The notes beneath the pieces were generated by a model that saw nothing but the letters and a program-made list of their open reading frames with translations, was not told the origin of the DNA and did not search any database. From the NCBI GenBank assembly GCA_039962225.1, contig JAMPKV010000011.1, positions 62,001 to 126,000 of the forward strand: a DNA stretch of 64,000 nt, read 5' to 3'. Made by a program: the position numbers and the translations under genes. The DNA is from Microcoleus sp. AS-A8 (GTDB lineage: Bacteria > Cyanobacteriota > Cyanobacteriia > Cyanobacteriales > Coleofasciculaceae). Below are positions 17,354 to 26,131 of this stretch, piece after piece. Positions within the stretch are counted from its first letter, which is position 1, and every line of letters starts with the position of its first letter.

Positions 17354-17764
17354 TTAAGTATAAGTCATGAATGCCCTAATTACCCCTACTAGGGCACCTA
17401 AAAGCAGGACAAGGATAGACAAAGAATTGATCCCAAAACCGAGCGTCCGTTTTTCTGCCGCTTGATAGTAACCCCAAGCATATAAAATGCGCCCAATCAG
17501 CCAAATAAATCCAATCCCCGCACCCCAAACAGGGCTGATAAATAGAGAGAATAACCACAAACTTGGCAACAAAAGAATGAGTTGCTCTAGCGTATTTTGC
17601 TGGACTCGAAACACTCGCTCAAAATCTGGATCTCCCGAAATTTGGGGTACAGGCACTTTATATTTGAATCTGGCTCTGCCAACATTGGCAGTCAGAACAA
17701 AGTAGAGAATTAGGGTTAAAACCGTCACCAAACTCGGAAAAATAAGTGTTTTTAGTTCGATCAT
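17354..17764 (-). CDS. MAPEG family membrane protein
   Basis: This 136-aa integral membrane protein has four hydrophobic helices and the MAPEG signature FERVFRVQQNTLEQL (about residues 49-63), which includes the glutathione-binding Arg-x-x-x-Asn region. Family members act as glutathione transferases or peroxidases in the membrane; the exact reaction here is not known. The start is the ATG at 17764. It is a single gene with its probable terminator at 17115-17146. Confidence 0.85.
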   Translation of the reverse strand: MIELKTLIFPSLVTVLTLILYFVLTANVGRARFKYKVPVPQISGDPDFERVFRVQQNTLEQLILLLPSLWLFSLFISPVWGAGIGFIWLIGRILYAWGYYQAAEKRTLGFGINSLSILVLLLGALVGVIRAFMTYT

Positions 17765-18106
17765 GGCAACACATCCTGAAAATTATTCGAGGTAGGGCAT
17801 GATAGTATTCATACTAGCCCTGTAGTAGCTCTCTAACTTCTTTAAAAATTAGTTAACTCAAAATTTTACGGTGAGTGAAGCTCTTTATGATCTTTATGAA
17901 GAGTAATCAACCAGACATCACATAACAGGGAGAGCAAAAGTACTTGGCGATTAAGCCGAAGTTCCCCTACATGGGAACTTCGGCTTAAAACTCACTGTAG
18001 GCTCGAAGCTTTAGCGAGGATTTAGTTTGTATAGCCCCAAACTAGAAGTTGGTGGGCAATTGGCTTCTTTTCCAGGTATAGCTAAAAGCGGATAACTCAG
18101 TGTTAA
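17765..18106. other. Intergenic region downstream of chlB
   Basis: This 342-base spacer holds the MAPEG promoter at its left end and a long perfect hairpin (17951-17988) downstream of chlB. No open frame is called. Confidence 0.4.
17951..17988. repeat. 16-bp perfect inverted repeat
   Basis: TTAAGCCGAAGTTCCC (17951-17966) pairs perfectly with GGGAACTTCGGCTTAA (17973-17988) across a CTACAT loop. It lies about 120 bases past the chlB stop. There is no T run on the chlB strand, so it may be a 3'-end stabiliser, a weak terminator or a dispersed palindromic repeat. Confidence 0.85.
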
Positions 18107-19633
18107 TTACGCACCCACAGATTCTTTCGCCGCATACATCACTTCCAGAGTGATTTCACTAAAGCCACGCTCACGAGCAAACTTCTCAGTATTGCGCTTC
18201 ACTTTACCGCGAACGAAACCAGGCACCTTGTTCAATTCTGCCTGAGCTTCTTTATTCCAACCGAGGTCAGAATCAGCAGAAATTCCTCTAGTAATCACTT
18301 CCTTGGTGTCGTGACCGCCGAAGATTTCCAACAAGTGATCTTCCATTCCCAAGGTGAAGGAATTGTAGACCAAATCAGCCATTTGATTTGTGCCTTCGTA
18401 ACCCAGGAATGGCTTATAACCGATGGGGAAATCTTGAACATGGATAGGCGCAGCGATAACACCACAAGGGATGCTTAAACGCTTGCCGACGTGCCGTTCC
18501 ATTTGGGTACCGAAGATAGCCGACGGTTCAATGCGTGCGATCGCATCCCCAATGGCTCCATTATCATCACTAATGAGTACTTCATCGCAGTATTCGCTCA
18601 CCTGATCGCGGAACCACTGTTCATCGTACTTGCAGTAGGTACCCGCCAAGACAACGTGAATTCCCATCTCCCGCGCCAAAATCTTAGTCATGGCAGCCGC
18701 GTGCGTATTATCGCCAAAGACAACCGCCTTTTTCCCCGTCAAATTCTGGCAGTCAATGGAACGAGAGAACCAAGCCGCTTGGGAAACGTACAGGGTTTGG
18801 TTGTTGATGTAGTCTTCGTAATTAACATCAGCACCTTGGGCATTAATCACCTGTTGAATCTTGCGGATACAACGAGCTGTTTCCACAACTCCCATAGGAG
18901 TAATGTCTACAAAAGGCGTCCCGAACTCTTGTTCCAGGTAACGCGCTGCCATCAAGCCGATTTCTCGATAAGGCACCAGGTTAAACCAAGCACGAGGCAA
19001 ATTCTTCAGGTTGTGAACCGAAGCCCCTTCTGGAATCACCTCGTTGACCTCAATGCCGAGGTCAGCCATTAACCGCTTCAGTTCGGTGCAATCGTGGTGA
19101 TTGTGGAAGCCGAGGGAAGAAATGCCAATGATATTGACGGAAGGCTTTTCCGTTTTGCCTTCTGGCAGATTGCCTTGCTTGCGTGCCTTGGCGATGTAAA
19201 ACTGGACAATTTGCTCCAAGGTGCGGTCTGCCGCTTGTAGTTCATTGACGCGGTAGTGGTTCACGTCCGCTAGCATCACATCCCCTTTAGCATCCAACTG
19301 AGCACGTTGGACAAAGTTTTCCAGGTCTTCTTGCAAGATGCTGGAGGTGCAGGTGGGTGTGAGAACAATCAAGTCGGGGGTTTCCTCAGCATCCTTGCGG
19401 GTGATGTTGTTCACCACTTTTTCCTGGGAACCGCGTGCCAAGACATTCCGGTCAACGGAACTGATCGTCACTGGGGTAAAATTGCGATCGCGTTCTAGCA
19501 TGGAGCGCATGACATTGAAGTAGTCATCTCCAATCGGCGCGTGCATGATGGCATGGACGTTTTTAAAAGAACTGGAGACGCGCAAGGTACCAATGTGGGC
19601 GGGGCCTGCATACATCCAGTAAGCCAATTTCAT
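18107..19633 (-). CDS. chlB: Light-independent protochlorophyllide reductase subunit B
   Basis: ChlB pairs with ChlN to form the nitrogenase-like catalytic component that reduces protochlorophyllide in the dark, receiving electrons from ChlL. The 508-aa product begins [19 protein letters not shown] and has Asp36 in APIGDDYFN, the residue known to be an unusual [4Fe-4S] ligand in this subunit. [17 protein letters not shown] carries a conserved Cys. The C-terminal [23 protein letters not shown] region and the terminal PCP-reductase-like helix domain are present. chlL and chlN are not in this window, so the subunits are unlinked here. Confidence 0.97.
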   Translation of the reverse strand: MKLAYWMYAGPAHIGTLRVSSSFKNVHAIMHAPIGDDYFNVMRSMLERDRNFTPVTISSVDRNVLARGSQEKVVNNITRKDAEETPDLIVLTPTCTSSILQEDLENFVQRAQLDAKGDVMLADVNHYRVNELQAADRTLEQIVQFYIAKARKQGNLPEGKTEKPSVNIIGISSLGFHNHHDCTELKRLMADLGIEVNEVIPEGASVHNLKNLPRAWFNLVPYREIGLMAARYLEQEFGTPFVDITPMGVVETARCIRKIQQVINAQGADVNYEDYINNQTLYVSQAAWFSRSIDCQNLTGKKAVVFGDNTHAAAMTKILAREMGIHVVLAGTYCKYDEQWFRDQVSEYCDEVLISDDNGAIGDAIARIEPSAIFGTQMERHVGKRLSIPCGVIAAPIHVQDFPIGYKPFLGYEGTNQMADLVYNSFTLGMEDHLLEIFGGHDTKEVITRGISADSDLGWNKEAQAELNKVPGFVRGKVKRNTEKFARERGFSEITLEVMYAAKESVGA

Positions 19634-19902
19634 ACAGTGTTCTCCCTAGTGGTCAAAAAAAATCTCTAATTGAGGAAACGTGGGGAATGATTGCTCTGTT
19701 TTTGAGATCGTTTCTGATTGTCTCAGACTTGAAGTCCTTTCTGAGTCCGGACTTACAAGGGTTCAACTTTCTTAGCAATGCCTCAACCCTCCTGCCTGCA
19801 TGACATTCAGCTCCGACTAAAACAATGTTACTGTTGTTTTAGTGAAATGATTTTTAATGTTTCTCTACATTCTGTAGGAATTGTCGCTAGAGTTGACAAC
19901 GC

Positions 19903-20568
19903 CTAAAGGACGTGAGCTTTCTGGCTGATGTTCTGTAAGCTTCCTAAGATCTCAATTAATTCACTAGGTTGCTGAATTAAAAAATCGGGATTGTGTTTAG
20001 CTAATACTTCTCCTGAATTAAACCCCCAAGTCACAGCAATGACTTTAATATGAATTTTTTTTGACGCCTCAATATCCCGTGTTTCATCTCCTACGTAAAG
20101 AATTTCGTCTAAATTGAGATTATTTTGTTTCATTAATTTCCGAATTGACTTATCTTTACTAAATAGAGACGTTTCTGAATAGATAAAACTAAATAAATCT
20201 TGCATTCCATGTTTTTTCAAGAACAGCTTAACATTCTCTTCAGAGTTAGAAGTTAATATTCCCAAACAGTAGCCTTCATGCTTTAACTGAACAAGCGAGT
20301 CTTGAATTCCAGGAATCGTTTGAAGATTGAGAATTTCCTGATGTAAATATTCTCTAATTTTTTTGAGAAAAAAAGGAAGTCTTAAGAGAGAAACTCCTGA
20401 CTGCCTAATGATTTCCCTAGAACTTAAATTCTTAATTTTAGGAATTTCTTCGGGAGTCGTTGGTGGATAGCCAAACTCTAAAGCTAAGCGATTGCTAATC
20501 ATGACAAGGGCGTCGAAGGTATCAGCCAATGTGCCATCAAAATCAAAAACAATTACTTTTTTACTCAT
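19903..20568 (-). CDS. HAD-superfamily phosphatase (phosphoglycolate-phosphatase-like)
   Basis: This 221-aa HAD hydrolase has motif I VFDFDGTLADT, motif II LGILTSNS, a Lys in motif III and motif IV YVGDETRDIEASKK. It also has the alpha-helical cap typical of subclass IA (Gph/PhnX-like). It hydrolyses a phosphomonoester; the substrate is not determined. The ATG at 20568 (MSKKVIVFDFD) is preferred over an upstream in-frame TTG at 20589. The gene is more AT-rich than its neighbours. Confidence 0.85.
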   Translation of the reverse strand: MSKKVIVFDFDGTLADTFDALVMISNRLALEFGYPPTTPEEIPKIKNLSSREIIRQSGVSLLRLPFFLKKIREYLHQEILNLQTIPGIQDSLVQLKHEGYCLGILTSNSEENVKLFLKKHGMQDLFSFIYSETSLFSKDKSIRKLMKQNNLNLDEILYVGDETRDIEASKKIHIKVIAVTWGFNSGEVLAKHNPDFLIQQPSELIEILGSLQNISQKAHVL

Positions 20569-20689
20569 TATTGTGGCTGGATTTTTCAAAAACGAACAAA
20601 TCAGGGCTAGGGAAAAGAAGCACGCCTTTTTTGATCTGAGTTTTGATGGCTAAAGGTTGAAATCTTTGAATATCTCCCTGCATCAAAAA

Positions 20690-21655
20690 TCACTCATTAG
20701 AGACTTGAGTCGCCTTAAGATTGGCTTGAGCATTTCGTCGTAGCATTTCTGGTTTAATCCGCCGCAGCGCCGATGCCGGGAAGCGTCGGTTCCACTCATT
20801 TTCTGAAAGAGTTGCTAATTCTGTAAGTTTAGGAGCCACATTCCAGGGATAGGGCTGAAATTCTGCCACATCGGTTTCTTGGGCAAAACGTTGATTCCAA
20901 GGGCAAACGTCCTGACAGATATCACAACCCGCAACCCAGCCTTGTAAATGGGGTGCAAGAGATTCCGGTAATTCTTGACGCCGATTCTCTATTGTATGGT
21001 AAGCAATGCAACGATTGGCATCGACCACAAACGGTTTGGTGATTGCACCTGTCGGACAAGCGTCAAGACAACGAGTACAGGTACCGCAATGTTGGGTATG
21101 AGGAGTGTCTGGGGTTAAGGGCAGATTCGTCAAAACTTCCCCTAAAAACACCCAACTGCCATACTCTCGTGTAATTACATTAGCATTTTTGGCAATCCAA
21201 CCTATTCCAGCTCGCTGTGCCCAGACTTTGTCCTGAACCGGCCCTGTGTCAGCATAGTAGCGAGCTAAAATCCCTTCACCTTGTGCTGAGAGCCAGTTCG
21301 TTAATGCCTTCAATTTTTTATGCATTACCTTGTGGTAATCTCGACCCCAACCGTAACGGGAGATTTTGGCATATTCGGAACCTTGTGGACGCTGGTGAGG
21401 GGTGTAGTAATTCAGCGCCACACAAATAACCGACTGAACCTCTGGCATACAGGCACGGATGTCAAACCGTCGGGGATGATCCATCCAAGCCATATCCGCG
21501 TGGTAGCCTAGAGCCAGCCATGCCTTGAGATGTTCCCCTGGAGATGAGGACGCTTGATCATCTACAGCCGCGATTCCACATAAATGAAAACCAAGTGATC
21601 GCGCTTCCTGTTTGACCTGACTACTGCTGACGGATATTTCCTCTGACAGTGACAT
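20690..21655 (-). CDS. queG: Epoxyqueuosine reductase
   Basis: QueG reduces epoxyqueuosine to queuosine in tRNA anticodons, the last step of queuosine synthesis, using cobalamin and two [4Fe-4S] clusters. The 321-aa product has the ferredoxin-like cysteines CGTCTRCLDACP and the second set CDICQDVCPWN. The N-terminal cobalamin-binding domain includes SVICVALNYY and ARYYADTGPVQDK. It starts at an ATG. It is upstream of and on the same strand as the HAD gene (about 120 bases apart), so co-transcription is possible. Confidence 0.95.
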   Translation of the reverse strand: MSLSEEISVSSSQVKQEARSLGFHLCGIAAVDDQASSSPGEHLKAWLALGYHADMAWMDHPRRFDIRACMPEVQSVICVALNYYTPHQRPQGSEYAKISRYGWGRDYHKVMHKKLKALTNWLSAQGEGILARYYADTGPVQDKVWAQRAGIGWIAKNANVITREYGSWVFLGEVLTNLPLTPDTPHTQHCGTCTRCLDACPTGAITKPFVVDANRCIAYHTIENRRQELPESLAPHLQGWVAGCDICQDVCPWNQRFAQETDVAEFQPYPWNVAPKLTELATLSENEWNRRFPASALRRIKPEMLRRNAQANLKATQVSNE

Positions 21656-22028
21656 TGATCACAAATTTCCCAAACTATTAATAATAATTTTTCTGGAAGT
21701 CCCTTGATAATTTTTATTTGTATTTTTAATAAAACGTTGCAACGTCAAATCAGGAGGTCAAGCAACAGATACATGCCTCCTATTGTTTGAATCACAACTA
21801 CGACACAGCGACGCGGACAGAATCAGCTAATCGGTATTCAAGTTGCAGGATAAGAAGCTGGGGACGCTGGGGGAGATAGGAGAGAAGATTATGCCAGGTT
21901 TTATGCACATCAGCTTATCTAACCTGATATCGACAAAAAGTGCTGCACGTTCTTTCTAAAAGGGCAGGTGTAAACCTGCTTTTTTCCTTTACAACTAATG
22001 TCGTAATTAAAAAATTTAGGATGCTCTG
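21656..22028. other. Divergent intergenic region
   Basis: This 373-base spacer separates queG (-) from the OCP-CTD homologue (+). It must hold both promoters. No operator was recognised. A Shine-Dalgarno-like AGGATG lies just before the ATG at 22029. Confidence 0.35.
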
Positions 22029-22463
22029 ATGACCCTTGCTCAAGGTGAAAGTACAAATACTCAGCCAGCTACGGCTGTTGACGGGATTATAGAAGGAATT
22101 GATGAATCTGTAGTGTGGCGTTATTTTCAAACGATGAACGCGGCTGATTATGAAGGTACGGCGGCGTTGTTTGCGCCAACAGGTGCGCTGCATCCACCGT
22201 TTGAGGAGCCAATAGAAGGGGCAGAGGCGATCGCAACTTACCTGAAAGCCGAAGCTAAGGCAATGCAGCTATTCCCTAGGCAGGGAATTGCCGAAACTTT
22301 AGAAGAAGACCAAATTCAAGTCCAGGTTAAAGGCAAAGTCCAGACTTCTTTGTTCGGCGTCAACGTTGCCTGGATCTTTATCCTCAACCCAGAACGGGAA
22401 ATTCTTTACGCCCAGATTAAGCTATTAGCCTCTCCCCAAGAGCTACTCAACCTCCGGCGCTGA
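22029..22463 (+). CDS. Orange carotenoid protein C-terminal-domain homologue (CTDH)
   Basis: This 144-aa NTF2-fold protein matches the carotenoid-binding C-terminal domain of OCP: VVWRYFQTMNAADYEGTAAL, then TGALHPPFEEPIEG, then KGKVQTSLFGVNVAWIFILN and LLASPQELLNL. Tyr32 and Trp115 correspond to the Tyr and Trp that hydrogen-bond the ketocarotenoid in OCP. CTDHs carry carotenoids and deliver them to helical carotenoid proteins, or quench singlet oxygen. There is no Cys, so it cannot form the disulfide-linked dimer seen in some CTDHs. No N-terminal-domain partner (HCP/OCP) is adjacent in this window. Confidence 0.88.
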   Translation: MTLAQGESTNTQPATAVDGIIEGIDESVVWRYFQTMNAADYEGTAALFAPTGALHPPFEEPIEGAEAIATYLKAEAKAMQLFPRQGIAETLEEDQIQVQVKGKVQTSLFGVNVAWIFILNPEREILYAQIKLLASPQELLNLRR

Positions 22464-22511
22464 TAGAAATTCGCTACTGACGCCTTGTAGCTTTCAAGGC
22501 GCTACAGTCAT

Positions 22512-22540
22512 AAAAAACCGTGGGACTGGTTGTTCCACGG
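22512..22540 (-). terminator. Rho-independent terminator (minus strand)
   Basis: Read on the minus strand, CCGTGG, an 11-base loop and CCACGG are followed by TTTTTT. It lies about 210 bases downstream of the 36-aa membrane-protein gene at 22749-22859 and probably ends that transcript. It also separates it from the convergent CTDH gene. Confidence 0.7.
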
Positions 22541-22748
22541 CGTTCGGCATGAGGAGCCTTAACTTAACTACATCGGATTGTAGAGCTAACTCACCAGCGA
22601 CAATATTCTGGTAACGGTTTTGGTAACCGGACTCCTGTTTGTAAATAGAAGTGTTGTGGTTGAGTTAACGGTGTATCGAACTAACACAAACTTGTTCAGC
22701 CAGTTTGAGGAAAAACTCGATGTAACGAATAGGGAGGGGTAACTGAGC

Positions 22749-22859
22749 TTATTTTTTCTTGGTTGTCCAAACGGTTGTGAACATCATCAGCATTCCACCA
22801 ATGAAGATGGCGATCGCTAGTGCACCTGCCACCCAATTGAGCCACTCAGTATTTTCCAT
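22749..22859 (-). CDS. 36-aa single-helix membrane protein
   Basis: A short frame encodes MENTEWLNWVAGALAIAIF followed by IGGMLMMFTTVWTTKKK: a single hydrophobic helix (about residues 9-31), an acidic start and a basic Lys-rich end. This is the form of small photosynthetic or respiratory complex subunits, but it does not match psb, psa, pet or ndh small subunits that I can recall. ATG start, TAA stop. It is followed on the same strand by a good terminator. Treat as an unassigned small membrane protein. Confidence 0.65.
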   Translation of the reverse strand: MENTEWLNWVAGALAIAIFIGGMLMMFTTVWTTKKK

Positions 22860-23021
22860 CACTCTATACTCGCAAAGACACTAGTACAACAAAACTCTCA
22901 TGCCTCATTATCGGCTAAAGGCTTGTGAGCATGGCTCACTCTTCAGAGTAATGTAGTTAGCTACAGCCTATCTGGAACATAACCTGAGTTGCCTGATCAG
23001 CTATTGTGCCTTGAACTTGCA

Positions 23022-23051
23022 TAGCTTGGACGGGCGGGATGTCCATCTCAC
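23022..23051 (-). repeat. 30-bp dispersed repeat, copy B (inverted)
   Basis: This is the reverse-complement partner of 895-924 with 27 of 30 positions equal. It is intergenic, between the 36-aa protein gene and the DUF6918 gene. Confidence 0.6.
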
Positions 23052-23188
23052 AAGAAATGTCGGCTCTTGAAACAGGCTTTCTGAACTCATTGTTAGCTTA
23101 GTTGCTGAATACCGACTTTGTCGTCAACAGCAGGAGAACGGGATCAGGCTCCGGCTTCTCCCGCTCTTACGGCTTAAGTCAGTGTCAT

Positions 23189-23626
23189 TTAGCTCTTGGT
23201 GTACTTATCGATGATTTTGGCTAAGCTGGGTACTGCCGTCTCCACCTCACTCTTGGCTGACCCGCGAAGTTGCTTATACGCGCCTCGCACGATGCCGTTG
23301 CTGGTTTTCTCGATTCGGGCATCGGTGATGCCCAGCAGTGCGTCAGCCGCACGAGAGCTGTTCTGGCTGAGGTATTGAACCGGGTCACCCGTTTGTGTTC
23401 CCTCATTCCACATCGGTTCGAGTGCACTTAGGCATTCCGGCAGCAGCCGCTCGATGGCTCCTTCAATATAACCCGGCTTGACTCCCTTTACAGTTCCATA
23501 GGCGGCTTTCCATGCCATCCCACCAATGCCGCCCTTGGCACTGACCTGTTCGTCTATCAACTTTACGGTGTCAGCCACTAAGCTATCCTTTTTCTTTGCG
23601 TCATTCAGACCGTCGGTAAGTCCCAT
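23189..23626 (-). CDS. DUF6918-like protein, 145 aa
   Basis: This soluble helical protein begins MGLTDGLNDAKKKDSLVADT and has the repeated pattern GGIGGMAWKAAYGTVKGVKP and RAADALLGITDARIEKTS, which I associate with the DUF6918 family from memory. The function is unknown. The ATG at 23626 has an AAGGAG Shine-Dalgarno site 9 bases upstream, so the longer open frame (to 23647) is rejected. A 51-codon frame lies just upstream on the same strand. Confidence 0.75.
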   Translation of the reverse strand: MGLTDGLNDAKKKDSLVADTVKLIDEQVSAKGGIGGMAWKAAYGTVKGVKPGYIEGAIERLLPECLSALEPMWNEGTQTGDPVQYLSQNSSRAADALLGITDARIEKTSNGIVRGAYKQLRGSAKSEVETAVPSLAKIIDKYTKS

Positions 23627-23652
23627 TTCGATTCTCCTTAATGTCAAAGTGC

Positions 23653-23808
23653 CTAAGTTCTAGGTACTGGCAAATTTGGGAAATGATATTTTCCACCATC
23701 ACCCAGATATTTAAAGCCTTGCTCCATTATTTTCTGGCGTTTAGGCAGGATATCTGGATTATTTGAGAGATTTCTTAGCTGCCTAAGCGAACCGTCCTTC
23801 TCTCTCAT
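23653..23808 (-). CDS. Possible 51-aa protein or gene fragment
   Basis: The frame starts at an ATG (MREKDGSLRQLRNLSNNPDI), continues LPKRQKIMEQGFKYLGDGG and ends FPNLPVPRT with a TAG. It is charged with no hydrophobic segment and reads like a C-terminal fragment. It ends 26 bases before the DUF6918 start on the same strand, so it could be a small upstream operon member. No homologue was recognised. The rest of the 23648-24088 spacer shows no gene. Confidence 0.3.
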   Translation of the reverse strand: MREKDGSLRQLRNLSNNPDILPKRQKIMEQGFKYLGDGGKYHFPNLPVPRT

Positions 23809-24088
23809 TTCATTACTTACACCGAGTATAGGGTTGACTAGATTGGCAAAGGAGAGTTCATCAAAATTTTACATTTTCTAAAAATCTAAACAGGCGTAAT
23901 TAGGCGGCGAATGCCCGTCTATCTCCCCAGAGTTCATCCCGCAGCCAACACCGTTCAAAGTCCAGCTTGCCTATTAACAGGCAAAGAGTTCTTTGAGCTG
24001 ATGATTGAGCCACCACTCGATTACTAGCGACTGAAAGAAAACGAGGGTTTATCAACTCACTCTTTTCGGTTGTATGAGACTCACTGCA

Positions 24089-24637
24089 TTAAAGCGTTGT
24101 GATATCTTTTTCCTTCTCAGCTAGCGATTCATCAATCTTTGTGATGTATTTATCCGTCAATTTTTGAATCTTATCTTGAAGATCTTTCGACTCATCCTCA
24201 GAGATTTCACTACCTTTTTCCTGTTTGCGGACAGAGTCAACAGCGTCGCGGCGAATATTGCGAATCGCCACTTTCCCTTCTTCCGCAAACTTGCTAGCCA
24301 TTTTCACAAACTCCTTGCGGCGTTCGCTTGTTAATGGCGGAACATTCAACCGAATGACCTGACCGTCGTTATTGGGAGTCAAGCCAATGTCTGAGAGCTG
24401 AATGGCTTTCTCGATTACGTTCAGACTGGTCTTGTCATAGGGTTGGATGGTAATGGTACTCGCATCCGGCGTATTGATATTAGCCAGAGACTTCAGGGGC
24501 GTAGGGGAACCATAATATTCCACCATCACCCGGTCGAGTAGGGTCGCATTGGCGCGACCTGTACGAATGGTATTGAAAGCGCGTTGAGTTGCCTCTACGG
24601 CTTTCTGCATATGACTTTCAGCATCAGATAACTTCAC
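24089..24637 (-). CDS. frr: Ribosome recycling factor
   Basis: RRF splits the post-termination ribosome together with EF-G. The 182-aa product has the three-helix-bundle sequence [20 protein letters not shown], then [16 protein letters not shown], then [16 protein letters not shown] and RNIRRDA. The true start is a GTG at 24637, inside the pyrH stop region, with GGGAGG upstream. The frame is open further upstream, but that part is pyrH sequence in another frame. It overlaps pyrH by 14 bases, so translational coupling is likely. Confidence 0.95.
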   Translation of the reverse strand: MKLSDAESHMQKAVEATQRAFNTIRTGRANATLLDRVMVEYYGSPTPLKSLANINTPDASTITIQPYDKTSLNVIEKAIQLSDIGLTPNNDGQVIRLNVPPLTSERRKEFVKMASKFAEEGKVAIRNIRRDAVDSVRKQEKGSEISEDESKDLQDKIQKLTDKYITKIDESLAEKEKDITTL

Positions 24638-25352
24638 AAAAACCTCCCACAATGGTTCCGACAGGTTCTCCCTTAACAGCGCGGTGGATATTACCCCGCA
24701 CCGTAAGATCAAATACCATAATCGGGATATTATTCTCTTTACATAATGCGATCGCTGTACTGTCCATCACCCGTAAGTCATGAGTCAGGACATGACTGTA
24801 GGTAAGGCTCTGAAAGCGGCGGGCTGTTGGATTTTGATGAGGGTCGGAATCATAAATTCCATCGACTTTCGTCGCCTTAAAGATCACTTCAGCATCGATT
24901 TCTGCGGCGCGTAGGGCAGCCGTTGTGTCAGTTGTAAAGAAAGGATTACCACTACCTGCGCCAAAAATTACAACACGCCCTTTTTCCAGATGGCGAATGG
25001 CTCGACGGCGGATATAGGGTTCTGCCACTTCTTGCATTGCGATCGCCGTTTGGACTCGTGTGGGTATTCCCATGCGCTCCAAGGCATCTTGCAAAGTCAT
25101 AGCGTTCATTACTGTGGCAATCATCCCGATGTAGTCAGCCGTTGCCCGATCCATTCCTGCCGCTGAGGCTTTGATTCCACGAAAGATGTTACCGCCGCCA
25201 ACCACGATGGCCATTTGGACGCCTTCACCCACCACCTCGGCGACTTCAGTCGCAATTTCTTGAACGACACTCGGATCAATACCGTAGCCCAGTTCGCCCA
25301 TCAAGGCTTCACCGCTCAACTTTAGTAAAACCCGTCGGTATTTTATCCCCAT
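24624..25352 (-). CDS. pyrH: UMP kinase
   Basis: PyrH phosphorylates UMP to UDP with ATP. The 242-aa product has the amino-acid-kinase fold: [14 protein letters not shown], then [13 protein letters not shown], then [18 protein letters not shown], then [24 protein letters not shown] and the C-terminal [15 protein letters not shown]. It begins at an ATG and forms the common pyrH-frr operon, overlapping frr by 14 bases (GTGAAGTTATCTGA). Confidence 0.96.
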   Translation of the reverse strand: MGIKYRRVLLKLSGEALMGELGYGIDPSVVQEIATEVAEVVGEGVQMAIVVGGGNIFRGIKASAAGMDRATADYIGMIATVMNAMTLQDALERMGIPTRVQTAIAMQEVAEPYIRRRAIRHLEKGRVVIFGAGSGNPFFTTDTTAALRAAEIDAEVIFKATKVDGIYDSDPHQNPTARRFQSLTYSHVLTHDLRVMDSTAIALCKENNIPIMVFDLTVRGNIHRAVKGEPVGTIVGGFCEVI

Positions 25353-25445
25353 GCTACGACTCTTTTTTCTCGATTTCCTCCCCCATACGATAACAGTCTA
25401 GAGGTTTGTCTGTCTCTATTACCGATGTTGGTCTTCTCCATTACT

Positions 25446-25472
25446 CATTACCCATTACCCATTACCCATTTT
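25446..25472. repeat. Short tandem heptamer (ATTACCC)
   Basis: About three and a half tandem copies of CATTACC/ATTACCC lie at the 3' end of the peroxiredoxin-like gene. The last codons and stop (KMGNG, TAA) are read from the repeat, so slippage here can change the protein's C-terminus. Confidence 0.7.
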
Positions 25473-26030
25473 TAACTCGTTTCGCCACTTAATCGTGCAG
25501 CCAATTGCCTTTGTTGCGTCGGGATGAACCTCTTGCCCTGAGAGTAAAGCCGCGATCGCATTTTGCAAATAAGGCACTGTAACGGCGCTTGCCTCCTGCG
25601 GATTATCATCAATTCGACCGTTATAGCGGAGAATTCCCTCCCGGTCGATCACAAACGCCTCTGGCGTTCTTTCCGCACCAAAGCTATGCGCCACATCCTG
25701 AGTGGAATCCCAAAGGTAAGGAAAATTAAGTTGCCTTTCTATGGCAAATTGCTTCATCGTTTTGAAGCTTTCTTCGGAGTCTTGCTGAACATCATTCGCG
25801 TTAATGCCCACCAAAGTAAAGCCTTGGTTTTGAAACTGAGCTTGAATTTGCTTGAGTCTGTCTAAATAAGACAAGACAACAGGACAGTGGTTGCTTAAGA
25901 AGATGACTCCTATAACTTGCCAATTTTGTAGGTAATAGGAGAGGTGGTGAACCTTATCATCAATTCCTGGCAGTTCAAAATCCGGAGCATAACTGCCAAC
26001 AGGAGTTCCAGTCTTTTCCATGAGAGTCAT
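25455..26030 (-). CDS. Thioredoxin-family / AhpC-TSA-like protein
   Basis: This 191-aa cytosolic protein has the peroxiredoxin-like fold: SYAPDFELPGIDDKVHHLS, then IGVIFLSNHCPVVLSYLDRL with a single Cys in the position of the thioredoxin or peroxidatic Cys, then ERTPEAFVIDREGILRYNGRIDD with the cis-Pro loop. A second Cys lies near the C-terminus (AIGCTIKW). The NHCP arrangement is that of a cyanobacterial thioredoxin-like family rather than a classical 2-Cys Prx. Redox function is likely; the substrate is unknown. The extreme C-terminus comes from a tandem repeat. Confidence 0.85.
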   Translation of the reverse strand: MTLMEKTGTPVGSYAPDFELPGIDDKVHHLSYYLQNWQVIGVIFLSNHCPVVLSYLDRLKQIQAQFQNQGFTLVGINANDVQQDSEESFKTMKQFAIERQLNFPYLWDSTQDVAHSFGAERTPEAFVIDREGILRYNGRIDDNPQEASAVTVPYLQNAIAALLSGQEVHPDATKAIGCTIKWRNELKMGNG

Positions 26031-26131
26031 ATGGCTGAGTTGTTATCAACAAAATTTTTCCTTGACCCGAACTCATCAGATAGTGTTTTCATAAAGATGA
26101 GGGCGTCAAAATTGGCCCTCATCTAGCTTTA

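Noticed and set aside
18491-19072. 193-codon plus-strand frame antisense to chlB
   Set aside because: Long antisense frames are common opposite conserved GC-balanced genes; no start signal or domain was seen.
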